From Compostibacter hankyongensis (GTDB lineage Bacteria > Bacteroidota > Bacteroidia > Chitinophagales > Chitinophagaceae), in NCBI RefSeq assembly GCF_039541075.1, contig NZ_BAABFN010000020.1:71918-135917 (forward strand): 64,000 bases of DNA, read 5' to 3'. The position numbers and the translations under genes were made by a program. Positions 16,382 to 25,535 of the stretch are shown in pieces. Below the pieces are notes generated by a model. The model ran no database searches. It was given only the letters and a program-made list of their open reading frames with translations, and was not told the DNA's origin. The number at the start of each line of letters is the position of its first letter. The stretch's first letter is position 1.

Positions 16382-18478
16382 TCAGGATATCCCCTGGGCC
16401 TGTATGGCGGTGATCACTACGGTATTAAAGACATCGTCCACGGTGCAGCCGCGGCTGAGATCGTTGATCGGTTTGTTGAGTCCCTGCAGCATGGGGCCGA
16501 TGGCGAGGGCGCCCGTTTCCCGCTGCACGGCCTTATAAGTATTGTTCCCGGTATTGAGGTCGGGAAAAATAAGCACGCTGGCCTGTCCGGCCACCGGGGA
16601 CCCCGGCAGCTTGCTTTGCCCTACGGTAATGTCCACCGCGGCATCGTATTGTATGGGGCCCGCCACCGGCAGGTCCGGACGCTTTGTTTTCACAAGGGCG
16701 GCGGCCTGCCGCACCTTTTCCACTTCTGCACCTTTGCCGGAGTCGCCGGAGGAGTACGACAGCATGGCCACCTTGGGCGTTATGCCGAAGGCCGCCGCCG
16801 TATCTGCCGAGGTAATGGCTATCTCTGCCAGCTGTGCGGCATCCGGGTTGGGATTTACGGCGCAGTCCCCGAAAACGGCTACCCGGTCCGGCAGGCACAT
16901 AAAAAAAACGGAAGAGACCAGCGAGGCCTCCGGTTTTGTTTTGATGATCTGCAGGGCGGGGCGGATCGTGGCCTGGGTGGTATGCACGGCCCCGGATACC
17001 ATACCGTCGGCATCCCCGGCGTACACCATCATGGTGCCGAAATAAGATACGTCGGTAAGGAGGTCGCGTGCCATCTCCAGCGTCACATTCTTTTCTTTGC
17101 GCAGGGTATAAAGGGTATGGGCATAGGCCTCATTCTGTGCTGCCGTGGCAGGATCCAGGATGCGGATCTTTTCCCCGTCGTATTCCAGTCCCAGCCGCTG
17201 GAAGGCGGCTTCCGCGGCTGCGGGATCGCCGAGCAGCGTGATCCGGGCAATGTCCTGCGCGGCCAGCCGCACGGCGGCGGTCAGGATGCGGTCGTCGTTG
17301 CCCTCGGGCAATACGATATGCTGTAAGCGGCGCCTGGCCTTTTTGACCAGCATATGCTGGAACATCCGGGGGGTAATGCCTGCCGACCAGGAAGTGTGCA
17401 GCCCTTTGCCGAGGCGGTCCAGGTCGGTATGCTTTTCAAAGGTGCTGATGCAAAGCTCGATCTTGGGGGAATTTTCCGGCAGGATGCGGGAGGGCAGATC
17501 GCCCACGAGATTGGCTACCTCGAAGGTATTATAGCCGGTGAGCATAACCGGGAAAAGGTCCTTCAGCCCTTCCAGCAGGTTCAGCACCGGTTCTTCGGGC
17601 ATAAGGCCGCCGGTGAGGATCATGCCGGCCACGGCGGGGTAGTTGACGGAAGCCTGCGCCTGCATGGTCCCGAGGATGACATCGGCCCGGTCGCCGGGCG
17701 TGATGCACAGACAATTCTCCGAAAGGAGGGTCAGGTAATGACGCAGCTGCATGGCGCCGACCAGGTAATGATCGGCCTGGTTTTGCAGCTTGTCCTTTCC
17801 GAAAAGCAGCCGGGCATTGAGGGCGGTGGCAATTTCTCCAAGGGTGGGGCTGTTCAGCCGCTGCAGCAGCGGGATGGCGGCGGCAACGGTCTGCTGCCCC
17901 AGCCCTTCCTGCAGCCGGCGGGTGAGCTCGGGCAGGGAAGCGGGGTCCGCCTTGTTGGCTACGGCCAGCAGTACCGGGATATCGCGATCCTTAAAGCTGT
18001 CGAAGGCCAGCTGCATATTGGCCACGACCTGGGGTACCGTTTTGAGCGCAGCGTTTTCCACGATCACTACGGGCAGCCCGAGGTTTCTGGCGATGGAGGC
18101 ATTCAGATCAAATTCGAAAGCTACGCTTTCGCCCAGGAAATCGGAGCCTTCCACCAGCATATAGTCAAACTGCTCTTCGATCCTTTTGTATTTTTCGATG
18201 ATCCGGTCGATGATCTCATGGGTGCGGCCCTGGTTTTTCAGCATGATCACCTCGCTGCCCGTGAACGCCCAGGTATCTTCATAAGGCAGGGGCACTTCGA
18301 AATAGCGGAGGACGGCTGCGATATTATTATCTTTCTCTTCTCCGGGAATATCGGGGATCACCGGCCGGAAAAAGCCGACGGTTTTGGTTTCCCCCAGCAA
18401 CACGTGCATCAGGCCGAGGGAGACGATGGATTTACCGCTATAGGGTTCCGTGGTGGTGATATAGATGCCTTTGCCCAT
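16382..18478 (-). CDS. pta: Phosphate acetyltransferase, long form
   Basis: 698 residues from the ATG at 18478 (MGKGIYITTTEPYSGKS), the normal start of the long form. The frame runs on to an ATG at 18598, but the added 40 residues have no family counterpart and would reach into the divergent pdxH promoter. Order: N-terminal P-loop dethiobiotin-synthetase-like domain (TEPYSGKSIVSLGL, residues 8-21), central DRTGG domain, C-terminal PTA domain (IVLPEGNDDRIL, SYSSGDSGKG, GPIQYDAAVD). It exchanges acetyl-CoA and phosphate for acetyl phosphate, feeding ackA. The N-terminal domain is regulatory in studied members. Confidence 0.95.
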   Translation of the reverse strand: MGKGIYITTTEPYSGKSIVSLGLMHVLLGETKTVGFFRPVIPDIPGEEKDNNIAAVLRYFEVPLPYEDTWAFTGSEVIMLKNQGRTHEIIDRIIEKYKRIEEQFDYMLVEGSDFLGESVAFEFDLNASIARNLGLPVVIVENAALKTVPQVVANMQLAFDSFKDRDIPVLLAVANKADPASLPELTRRLQEGLGQQTVAAAIPLLQRLNSPTLGEIATALNARLLFGKDKLQNQADHYLVGAMQLRHYLTLLSENCLCITPGDRADVILGTMQAQASVNYPAVAGMILTGGLMPEEPVLNLLEGLKDLFPVMLTGYNTFEVANLVGDLPSRILPENSPKIELCISTFEKHTDLDRLGKGLHTSWSAGITPRMFQHMLVKKARRRLQHIVLPEGNDDRILTAAVRLAAQDIARITLLGDPAAAEAAFQRLGLEYDGEKIRILDPATAAQNEAYAHTLYTLRKEKNVTLEMARDLLTDVSYFGTMMVYAGDADGMVSGAVHTTQATIRPALQIIKTKPEASLVSSVFFMCLPDRVAVFGDCAVNPNPDAAQLAEIAITSADTAAAFGITPKVAMLSYSSGDSGKGAEVEKVRQAAALVKTKRPDLPVAGPIQYDAAVDITVGQSKLPGSPVAGQASVLIFPDLNTGNNTYKAVQRETGALAIGPMLQGLNKPINDLSRGCTVDDVFNTVVITAIQAQGIS

Positions 18479-18576
18479 AGGGTACTTGATCAGCGTAAGG
18501 TAAAGGTCCGAAATAAAATGGTAAGACCGTAATTTTTGCCCATACGACGGCTGCGGCACAGTAACCGGTAATGCCG

Positions 18577-18584
18577 TAGCTTTG
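18577..18584 (+). promoter_or_regulatory. -7 promoter box (TAGCTTTG) of pdxH
   Basis: TAGCTTTG matches TAnnTTTG and ends 27 bases before the chosen pdxH start. No clear -33 TTTG. Confidence 0.45.
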
Positions 18585-18611
18585 TTGCCGGAAAACAAAA
18601 ATACATTTCCT

Positions 18612-19256
18612 ATGAAGTCACCGGTAGCGGATATACGAACGGATTACCGGCTTACGGCCCTCAGCGAGCAGGATGCCCTGGCTAACCCGGTACAGCAGTT
18701 TGAAAAATGGTTTAACGAAGCGCTGGAGGTGGGAGTGGCTGAGCCCAACGCCATGACCCTGGCCACCAGCACGGCGGACGGGTATCCTTCCGCCCGCATT
18801 GTGCTGCTGAAGGGGTTTGATAAAAAGGGATTTTACTTTTATACCAACTATGAAAGCCGCAAGGCGCGGCAGATTGCCGATAACCCGCGGGGCGCGCTCG
18901 TTTTTTTCTGGAGGGAGCTGGAACGGCAGGTGCGCATAGAAGGGATACTTGAGAAAACGACGCCTGAGCAGAATGAGGCGTATTATCAGCGCCGTCCCGA
19001 AGGAAGCCGTATCAGCGCTTGGGCTTCTCCCCAGAGCAGCGTCATTCCGGACCGGGCTTTCCTGGAGCAGGCGACGGCAGAAGTGGCTGCCCGTTTTTCG
19101 CAGTCGCCCTTACGCTGCCCCGCTTTCTGGGGCGGCTATTGTCTGCATCCCGAGGCGATAGAATTCTGGCAGGGCAGGGCGCACCGCCTGCATGACCGGC
19201 TGCGCTATACCCGGCAACCCTCCCGCCGGTGGAAGAAAGAGCGGCTGGCGCCGTGA
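18612..19256 (+). CDS. pdxH: Pyridoxamine 5'-phosphate oxidase
   Basis: 214 residues from the ATG at 18612 (MKSPVADIRTDY). An upstream in-frame ATG at 18582 lies within or just behind the -7 box and is unlikely. Marks of the FMN enzyme are NAMTLATSTADGYPSARIVLLKGF (split motif), FYFYTNYESRKARQI, FFWRELERQVRIEG, SRISAWASPQSS, FWGGYCLHPEAIEFWQGR and a C-terminal RLRYTRQ. It makes pyridoxal phosphate, the cofactor of kbl and the transsulfuration enzyme here. Confidence 0.95.
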   Translation: MKSPVADIRTDYRLTALSEQDALANPVQQFEKWFNEALEVGVAEPNAMTLATSTADGYPSARIVLLKGFDKKGFYFYTNYESRKARQIADNPRGALVFFWRELERQVRIEGILEKTTPEQNEAYYQRRPEGSRISAWASPQSSVIPDRAFLEQATAEVAARFSQSPLRCPAFWGGYCLHPEAIEFWQGRAHRLHDRLRYTRQPSRRWKKERLAP

Positions 19257-19283
19257 TACGGTTTCTGCAATGCCTTTCGCCTT

Positions 19284-19415
19284 TTACCCTTCACCTTTTT
19301 CCCCCTTGGGGGCCGGCGTATTTTTCTTGCCTTTGGCGGGTTTATGCGGACGCGACTTGCCAAAGGATCCCTTTACGATTTTTCCTTTCTTGGTTCTGAT
19401 ATCTCCTTTTCCCAT
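19284..19415 (-). CDS. Small ribosomal protein bTHX
   Basis: A 43-codon gene. The product begins MGKGDIRTKKGKIVKGSFGK and continues SRPHKPAKGKKNTP. This matches the bTHX (Thx) peptide, which begins MGKGD-R-T-GKI and sits in the head of the 30S subunit. Many Bacteroidota encode a bTHX of this size. The last codons (APKGEKGEG) lie in a CCCCCAAGGGGGAAAAAGGT-type sequence that recurs in the intergenic repeat at 8340-8396, so the C-terminal tail appears to be repeat-derived. It shares a bidirectional terminator region with HU upstream. Confidence 0.85.
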   Translation of the reverse strand: MGKGDIRTKKGKIVKGSFGKSRPHKPAKGKKNTPAPKGEKGEG

Positions 19416-19461
19416 AACGCAATTTTGTTTTTAAAGATGTTTTTTACCGGCTGGCAAAAAT

Positions 19462-19495
19462 AAAAAAAGCAAGGAACACATCCCTTGCTTTTTTC
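19462..19495 (-). terminator. Bidirectional terminator behind the HU gene
   Basis: AAAAAAAGCAAGG and CCTTGCTTTTTTC form a perfect stem around AACACATC, with an A-run before and a T-run after. It lies 78 bases behind the HU stop on the minus strand and 47 upstream of the bTHX start. Confidence 0.85.
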
Positions 19496-19572
19496 TGTTT
19501 TTCAGTTATGTGGCCGCGGGTCCGGGATAGCCCTTATCCGCGGTCTTTGTCCGCCAAACAAAGACAGAAGGC

Positions 19573-19845
19573 CTATTTCAGCTTGGTGGAGAATTCCTTG
19601 CCTGCCTTGAATTTGGCAACTTTCTTGGCAGGAATGTTGATCACCTTACCCGTCTGCGGGTTGCGACCTTTACGGGCGGAACGCTTGGTTACGGAAAAAG
19701 TTCCGAAGCCAACCAGGGTAACTTTGTCATTCTTTTTCAGCGCACCGATTACGGCGGAAGTAAAAGAATCCAGGGCTTCGTTGGCCTGCGTTTTGGTCAC
19801 GCCGGCGTCTTTGGCGATTTTGTCAATTAATTCGGCTTTGTTCAT
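19573..19845 (-). CDS. HU family DNA-binding protein
   Basis: 90 residues, the canonical HU length. It starts MNKAELIDKIAKDAGVTKTQ, then ALDSFTSAVIGALKKNDKVTL and VGFGTFSVTKRSARKGRNPQ, the DNA-bending arm with the RNPQTG tip, and INIPAKKVAKFKAGKEF. It is a nucleoid protein binding DNA as a dimer. A consensus promoter lies 43 bases upstream. Confidence 0.96.
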   Translation of the reverse strand: MNKAELIDKIAKDAGVTKTQANEALDSFTSAVIGALKKNDKVTLVGFGTFSVTKRSARKGRNPQTGKVINIPAKKVAKFKAGKEFSTKLK

Positions 19846-19887
19846 AGCGGTTTGAATTTTGAGATGAATAATGAACTATGATGTAGG

Positions 19888-19918
19888 CAAATATAGTGCG
19901 TTTTAGCAGACTACCAAA
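19888..19918 (-). promoter_or_regulatory. Promoter of the HU gene
   Basis: Read on the minus strand: TTTG, exactly 19 bases, TATATTTG. A full match to the Bacteroidota consensus, giving a leader of about 35 bases. Confidence 0.85.
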
Positions 19919-20191
19919 TTTTTGAATATCCTTTTTGGCTTTTTTTCAGTTGCTGAAATCAGCCACTGGCAATGATTTCAGCGGATCGGGACGATTGGGC
20001 GGCAAGATGGTTCCGGCGGGCTTTCCGGCCAAACGCTTGTCTGAATTGAATTTCAACACTTTATGACAAAACCCTATATGCTGTAACCTGCGCTGAACGG
20101 GGATTTGGCCATCTGCTCAAAGGTGCATATCGTGTGGATAAAAATGAAAGGCCGGAAGGCGTTTTACGGTGTCGGAGATGCCCCTGCCTTA
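19919..20191. other. Intergenic region with a perfect 10-bp inverted repeat
   Basis: Between the HU promoter and the end of the exonuclease gene. GCTGAAATCA (19952-19961) and TGATTTCAGC (19973-19982) are perfect inverted arms with an 11-base loop, about 35 bases upstream of the HU -33 box. There is no T-run in the correct place for a terminator. Nothing else recognised. Confidence 0.5.
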
Positions 20192-20974
20192 TCAGGGCAG
20201 CAGCGAAAGACATACCGGGCAATGGTCGCTGTGCCGGACATCGGGCAGGATACAGGCGTCGGACAGGCGGGTATTGAGGTTTTCGGTGGCATTGATATAG
20301 TCGATCCGCCACCCTTTGTTGTTGGCGCGTGCGTTGGCGCGGAAGCTCCACCAGCTGTACTGGTGCGGATGCGGATTGAAGTGCCGAAAGGTATCCGTAA
20401 AGCCGCTGGAGAAAAATTTATCCATCCACGCCCTTTCCTCCGGCAGGAAGCCCGAAGATTTTTTATTGCTCACGGGATCGTGAATGTCGATAGGCTTGTG
20501 GCAGATATTATAATCGCCGCAGACGATCAGCTGCGGACGTTCTTTTTTGAGCAGCTGCAGATACTCGAAAAACTCATCCAGCCACTGGTATTTATAGGTC
20601 TGCCGTATCTCGCCGGTAGTGCCGGAAGGGAAGTAGGCATTGATGAGGGTGAGGTCGCCGATATCGAGCCGCAATACCCGTCCTTCGGAATCGCTTTGCA
20701 TATAACCGTTGCCGTAGCCCACGTTGTCGGGTTTTACCCGGCTGAATACGGCTACGCCGCTGTATCCTTTTTTCTGGGCGGAGTACCAGTACTGATGATA
20801 CCCCAGATCGCTGATGGCGGCATGATCTATATTGTCCTGGAAGGCCTTTGTTTCCTGCATGCAGATGATATCCGCCGGGTAGCCGGCCAGCCATTCCATA
20901 AAGCCCTTGTTGATGGCCGAACGTATGCCGTTTACGTTGTAGGAGATGATCCGCAGCGCGTTCCCTGTTTCCAT
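20192..20974 (-). CDS. xth: Exodeoxyribonuclease III (AP endonuclease)
   Basis: 260 residues of the ExoIII/APE family. Catalytic marks in order: ISYNVNGIRSAINKGF (Asn), ICMQETKAF (metal-binding Glu), INAYFPSG, VCGDYNICHKPIDIHDP (Asp/Asn pair), WRIDYINAT and the terminal RHSDHCPV with the catalytic Asp-His. It nicks abasic sites in base excision repair. It follows the surA-like gene by 1 base on the same strand, so it is probably at the end of the rimP-nusA-infB-surA transcript. Confidence 0.93.
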   Translation of the reverse strand: METGNALRIISYNVNGIRSAINKGFMEWLAGYPADIICMQETKAFQDNIDHAAISDLGYHQYWYSAQKKGYSGVAVFSRVKPDNVGYGNGYMQSDSEGRVLRLDIGDLTLINAYFPSGTTGEIRQTYKYQWLDEFFEYLQLLKKERPQLIVCGDYNICHKPIDIHDPVSNKKSSGFLPEERAWMDKFFSSGFTDTFRHFNPHPHQYSWWSFRANARANNKGWRIDYINATENLNTRLSDACILPDVRHSDHCPVCLSLLP

Positions 20975-20975
20975 A

Positions 20976-22385
20976 TTAATCTTTTGCCGACTGAGATTTC
21001 TTTACCCAGTCGCCGATCGACGGGCAATCCGCATACTGCGGGTCCACGCGCAGATAGAAAGAGGGCATATGCTCGTCATACCATTTCATCAGCGCCTTGT
21101 ATTGCTTTTCCTGCAGGGCCCGGTCCTGTATCTTGCTGTAATCGTCCTGCAGGTTTTCGCGATGGGGCTCGCTGCGTGATTTCAGGTAAACGATACGGAC
21201 GGAGCTGTTTTGCATCCGCGGATCGGGGGTAAAGGTTACGGGCGCGGATATCTCGCCTACCTTCAGGGTATCGAGCATCAGCACAATGCCTTTGTCCAGC
21301 TGGTCTATCGGCAGGTAGGTAGACCCGTCCTGGGCGGTGAACATGCCGCCGGAGCGCTTGGTGCCGGTCATGACATTATCGTCGTCGCTGTTCTTGGCGG
21401 CCGCTACCCCGAAGGTGGTTTTCCCTTCCACGATATCGGTGCGGAGGCTGTCCAGCTTTTTTATGGTGCGGTCCAGATCGATCTGGGTGATCGGCGGGAT
21501 CAGGAGGATATGGCGCACTTTTGCAATATCGCCCTGGCGGCTGACCATCTGGATGATATGATAGCCGAACTGCGTTTTGGTGACGGAGGAGATCTCTCCG
21601 TTTTTCAGCCGGAAGGCGGCGGCTACAAAGTCGGGGTCAAAGTTATGCTGGGTACGGTCTACCGTTAACACATTCCCGCCGGTGGCCACGTCTTTGGAAT
21701 AGATGGTGGCCAGCACCTCAAAGGATTTCTGTCCGCTTTCGGCCTGCTTTTTCAGATCGTTCAGCTGATCGATGGTGTATTGTACCACGGAAGGGCTGGG
21801 CTTGGGGTTCAGCACGATCTGCCCGACCTCCACCTCCGATTCGTAGAAAAGGAGGCTGTCCTTGGGGATCTTATCGAAATAATCCTTTACTTCGGACGGG
21901 GTGATCTTTACGCCTTCAAAGATCTTGCTCTGCATGGCCTGGGCCAGCAGCCCTTCCCGGATAGGCTCTCTGAACTCGTCCCTGATCTGGTACACGGAGC
22001 GGCCGGTCACCTCTTCCATCTTTTCCTGGGAGCCGTACTGCCCGATGAAATACCGGAGCCGCTGCTCAAGCTGTGCGTTCACCTCATCATCGGTCACCGG
22101 AAGACTGTCCCGCTCGGCCTGCAGCACCAGCGCCTTATTGGCCAGCATCTGCTGGAGGAAAAAGCATTTGGCGTCGGGCGGAAGCTGCACCTGCTGTTGG
22201 CGCGCCTGCGACAGCTGGTTTTCCAGCTCGCTCTCCAGCACGATCTTGTTCCCCACGGCGGCCACCACCTGGTCGGCTACCGGTTTGTTGGCGCCGGAGT
22301 AAGCCACCGTTTGAGCACGGAGCGGCGCTAAGCCGCAAAGCATGAGGGTCAGCAGCGCGACCTGTTTCAGCGGATTGAGGGTCAT
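20976..22385 (-). CDS. Periplasmic peptidyl-prolyl isomerase, SurA-like
   Basis: 469 residues from the ATG at 22385 (MTLNPLKQVALLTLMLCGLA, a signal peptide ending LRAQ). The start is fixed by the ATGA overlap with the infB stop codon. After the signal come a SurA N-terminal chaperone domain (DQVVAAVGNKIVLESELENQ onward) and two parvulin-type segments (VGQIVLNPKPSPS to FGYHIIQMVSR, then VRHILLIPPITQ to the C-terminus). SurA-type proteins escort unfolded outer-membrane proteins. Translational coupling to IF-2 is odd functionally but clear from the overlap. Confidence 0.88.
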   Translation of the reverse strand: MTLNPLKQVALLTLMLCGLAPLRAQTVAYSGANKPVADQVVAAVGNKIVLESELENQLSQARQQQVQLPPDAKCFFLQQMLANKALVLQAERDSLPVTDDEVNAQLEQRLRYFIGQYGSQEKMEEVTGRSVYQIRDEFREPIREGLLAQAMQSKIFEGVKITPSEVKDYFDKIPKDSLLFYESEVEVGQIVLNPKPSPSVVQYTIDQLNDLKKQAESGQKSFEVLATIYSKDVATGGNVLTVDRTQHNFDPDFVAAAFRLKNGEISSVTKTQFGYHIIQMVSRQGDIAKVRHILLIPPITQIDLDRTIKKLDSLRTDIVEGKTTFGVAAAKNSDDDNVMTGTKRSGGMFTAQDGSTYLPIDQLDKGIVLMLDTLKVGEISAPVTFTPDPRMQNSSVRIVYLKSRSEPHRENLQDDYSKIQDRALQEKQYKALMKWYDEHMPSFYLRVDPQYADCPSIGDWVKKSQSAKD

Positions 22386-25261
22386 AGTGTTCTTTTTACT
22401 TCCACTTCTTCGAATCCTTCCACGATATCCCCGATTTTGATGTCGTTGTAGTTTTTGATGCCGAGGCCGCATTCCATGCCTGCCGATACTTCCTTCACAT
22501 CGTCCTTGTAACGCTTCAGCGAAGCCAGCTCGCCGGTATAGACCACGATGCCGTCCCGTACCAGGTTGATGCGGGTATTGCGGTTCATCTTTCCGTCCAG
22601 CACCTGGCAGCCGGCAATGGTGCCGACGCCCGATATCTTGAAGATCTCGCGCACTTCCACATTGCAGACGATCTTTTTCTCGACCTTGGGTTCCAGCATG
22701 CCTTCCATGGCGCTTTTTATTTCCTCGATAGCGTCATAGATAATGGAATAGGTACGGATCTCTATGTTTTCCTTCTCGGCAAGGCGGCCTGCCTGCAGGG
22801 AGGGCCTTACCTGGAAGCCGACGATGATGGCGTCCGAGGCGGTGGCCAGCAGCACATCGGATTCGGTGATCTGTCCGACTCCTTTGTGCACGATGTTCAC
22901 TACGATTTCTTCGGTGGAAAGCTTTTGCAGCGAATCGCTGAGCGCTTCCACGGAGCCGTCCACATCGCCTTTGATGATGACGTTCAGCTCCTGGAAGTTG
23001 CCCAGGGCCAGGCGTCTGCCGATCTCATCGAGGGTAATGTGCTTACGTGCGCGGATACCCTGCTCCCGCAGGATCTGGGCGCGGCGTCCGGCCGTTTCCT
23101 TGGCTTCGGACTCGTCTTCGTAGATCTTGAATTTTTCACCGGCCTGCGGCGCGCCGTTCAGCCCCAGCACCTGTACGGGGGTGGCGGGTCCGGCTTTGCT
23201 CATTTTTTGACCGCGTTCGTTGGTCATGGCCTTTACGCGGCCATAGTAGGCGCCGGATACCATTTCGTCGCCCACCCGCAGGGTGCCGTTCTGTACCAGC
23301 AGGGTGGCCACGTATCCCCGTCCTTTATCCAGCGAAGCTTCTATCACGCCGCCGGAAGCGGGGCGGTCGGGATTGGCGCGGAGCTCGAGCAGCTCGGCTT
23401 CGAGCAGTATCTTTTCCAGCAGCTGGTCCACATGCAGCCCCTGTTTGGCGGATATCTCCTGGGACTGGAACTTGCCGCCCCAGTCTTCCACCAGCAGGTT
23501 CATGCCGGCCAGCTGTTCCTTGATCTTTTCTGGATTTGCGCCTTCTTTGTCTATTTTGTTGATGGCAAAGATCATGGGCATGTTGGCGGCCTGCGCATGG
23601 GATATGGCTTCCCGCGTCTGGGGCATCACCGCATCGTCGGCGGCAATAACGATCACGGCTATATCGGCCACTTTGGCCCCGCGGGCGCGCATGGCGGTAA
23701 AGGCTTCGTGACCCGGCGTATCCAGGAAGCAGATGTTTTTATTGCCGGGCAGGGTAACCTCGTAGGCCCCGATATGCTGGGTGATGCCGCCTACTTCGCC
23801 GGCTACTACGCTGGCGCTGCGGATATAGTCCAGCAGCGAGGTTTTACCATGGTCCACGTGTCCCATGATGGTCACGATGGGCGCGCGGGGTGAGAGGTTT
23901 TCGGGATCGTCCTCTTCTTCCTCCTCTTCCTGGTCTTCCTGGGCTTCCAGTCCGATAAATTCCACTTCATAGCCGAACTCGGATGCCACGAGCTCGATGA
24001 CCTCGGCGTCCAGGCGCTGATTGATCGATACCATGATGCCCAGGCTCATACATTTGCTGATGACGTCGGCAAAGCTGACGTCCATCAGGTTGGCAAACTC
24101 GCTCACCGAAATAAACTCGGTTACCTGGAGCACATTGTTCTCGGCGGCATCGCGGGCTGCCTGCTGCTCGGCCATCTCTTCGCGGCGTGCGCGGCGGTAT
24201 TTGGCTTTGGTGCCTTTTCCGCGTGAGGTGCCGGCCAGCTTGGCCTGCGTTTCGCGGATCTTTTCCTGGATCTCCTTTTCGTCGATCTCCTTGTCGGGCG
24301 CCTGTCTGCCTTTCCGCTGGTCGCCCCGGCGGCCGGGGCCGCGCTGGTTCTGGTCTTTATGATCGGGATGCTGGCCTTTTGCCGCTTCCGGTTTCTTTTC
24401 GATGGGGATGCGCTTCCGTTTGCGCTTTTCCTTGTTGCGCTGTTCGCCGCGCGTTCTTTCAGACGGGGTGGGCAGCTCTATCTTGCCGACGACCTTGGGT
24501 CCGCCCAGTCTTCCCACCTTGATGTTCTCTACGGTTGGAGCGCTTTCCGCGGGCGTCTCGGGTTGTCCGGCGGCCGGCGCTTCCTGCGGAGGAGCGGCCT
24601 GCGGTGTTTCCGGGGCTTCCGCCGGGGCCGCTTCGGTTGCTTCCGGGGCGGGAACATCGGCCGGTCCGGGTTCCGGTGCGGCGGCCTGCGGCGTTTCTGC
24701 AGCTTCTGCGGCGGCCGGCGCTTCTTCCTCTTTCTTTTTCTTCTGGGCAGCTCCTTTCCTGGGCCGTGTAGCGGAGTTGATGGCGTCCAGGTCGATCGTG
24801 GTGATCACTTTCGGACCGCCTACTTTGGGTTTTTCCGCTTCGGCGGCTTCCGGGGGAACCGGTGTTTCCGCCTCGGGGCTGGGCGGGGCAATATCCGGCA
24901 CTTCGGGAGCGGCGGGCGCTTCCGGCGGTGCGGGTGCTTCGGGCGCTTCCGGGGCTTCGGCCACAGCCGGTGCAGGTGCATTTTCAGCGGGCGCTGCTTC
25001 CGTTTCCGTTTCCTTCCTGGGCTGTGCTTCCACCATTACCCCCCTCGGCAGGTCGATCTGATCGCTTTTGCGCTTGTTGGCCTTGTCCTGCTGAAACTCC
25101 TGCTGCAGGGCTTCATACATCGTTTCGTCCAGCTTGGTGGTGGGCTTTACGTCGCCCAGGTCAAAGCCTTTGGAGGCTAAAAATTCCACCAGGGTTTCCT
25201 TACCGATGTTGAATTCCTTGGCCGCGGCCAGCAATCGTGGTGTTTTGTTTGTTACGGGCAT
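22382..25261 (-). CDS. infB: Translation initiation factor IF-2
   Basis: 959 residues. IF2_N-like segment at the N-terminus (RLLAAAKEFNIGKETLVEFL), then about 280 residues of Pro/Ala/Glu low complexity (residues 75-270) and a Lys/Arg-rich linker. The GTPase begins near residue 460: VTIMGHVDHGKTSLLDYI (G1), GGITQHIGAY (G2), CFLDTPGHEAFTAMRARG (G3), AINKIDK (G4). Domains II-IV to the C-terminus are complete. The gene stands 274 bases downstream of nusA. It ends in an ATGA overlap with the surA-like gene. Confidence 0.97.
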   Translation of the reverse strand: MPVTNKTPRLLAAAKEFNIGKETLVEFLASKGFDLGDVKPTTKLDETMYEALQQEFQQDKANKRKSDQIDLPRGVMVEAQPRKETETEAAPAENAPAPAVAEAPEAPEAPAPPEAPAAPEVPDIAPPSPEAETPVPPEAAEAEKPKVGGPKVITTIDLDAINSATRPRKGAAQKKKKEEEAPAAAEAAETPQAAAPEPGPADVPAPEATEAAPAEAPETPQAAPPQEAPAAGQPETPAESAPTVENIKVGRLGGPKVVGKIELPTPSERTRGEQRNKEKRKRKRIPIEKKPEAAKGQHPDHKDQNQRGPGRRGDQRKGRQAPDKEIDEKEIQEKIRETQAKLAGTSRGKGTKAKYRRARREEMAEQQAARDAAENNVLQVTEFISVSEFANLMDVSFADVISKCMSLGIMVSINQRLDAEVIELVASEFGYEVEFIGLEAQEDQEEEEEEDDPENLSPRAPIVTIMGHVDHGKTSLLDYIRSASVVAGEVGGITQHIGAYEVTLPGNKNICFLDTPGHEAFTAMRARGAKVADIAVIVIAADDAVMPQTREAISHAQAANMPMIFAINKIDKEGANPEKIKEQLAGMNLLVEDWGGKFQSQEISAKQGLHVDQLLEKILLEAELLELRANPDRPASGGVIEASLDKGRGYVATLLVQNGTLRVGDEMVSGAYYGRVKAMTNERGQKMSKAGPATPVQVLGLNGAPQAGEKFKIYEDESEAKETAGRRAQILREQGIRARKHITLDEIGRRLALGNFQELNVIIKGDVDGSVEALSDSLQKLSTEEIVVNIVHKGVGQITESDVLLATASDAIIVGFQVRPSLQAGRLAEKENIEIRTYSIIYDAIEEIKSAMEGMLEPKVEKKIVCNVEVREIFKISGVGTIAGCQVLDGKMNRNTRINLVRDGIVVYTGELASLKRYKDDVKEVSAGMECGLGIKNYNDIKIGDIVEGFEEVEVKRTL

Positions 25262-25535
25262 TCAGTTAAACTCCTCCTGTTTTTCGTCCGGTTAATATTC
25301 ATTTTTTTAGCGGTTGGACCCGCTTGCCATAGCTTTGCGGCGGGCAGGCGACCCCTTGCATATTAACATTTATTCACAGCCATGTCCGTTTTTCGATGGC
25401 GTTCATGCCAGCGGATTTCCCTCTGGGATAAGCATTATCATGCCCGGCTCAGCTGTTAATATATTGTTTTTTCAGCATCGGACGACCCCCGCCGGCGAAC
25501 CGGAACACATTTTACCGTTCACAAGACAGCCGGCC
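25262..25535. other. Gap between nusA and infB
   Basis: 274 bases, long for an operon internal gap. No T-run terminator or consensus promoter was found by eye; it is a mix of AT-rich segments (TTAATATTCATTTTTTTAG) and GC-rich ones. It may carry an infB leader. Confidence 0.35.

Noticed and set aside
18479..18598. Extra 40 N-terminal residues of Pta
   Set aside because: The family start is the MGKGIYITT methionine; the extension lies in the divergent promoter region.
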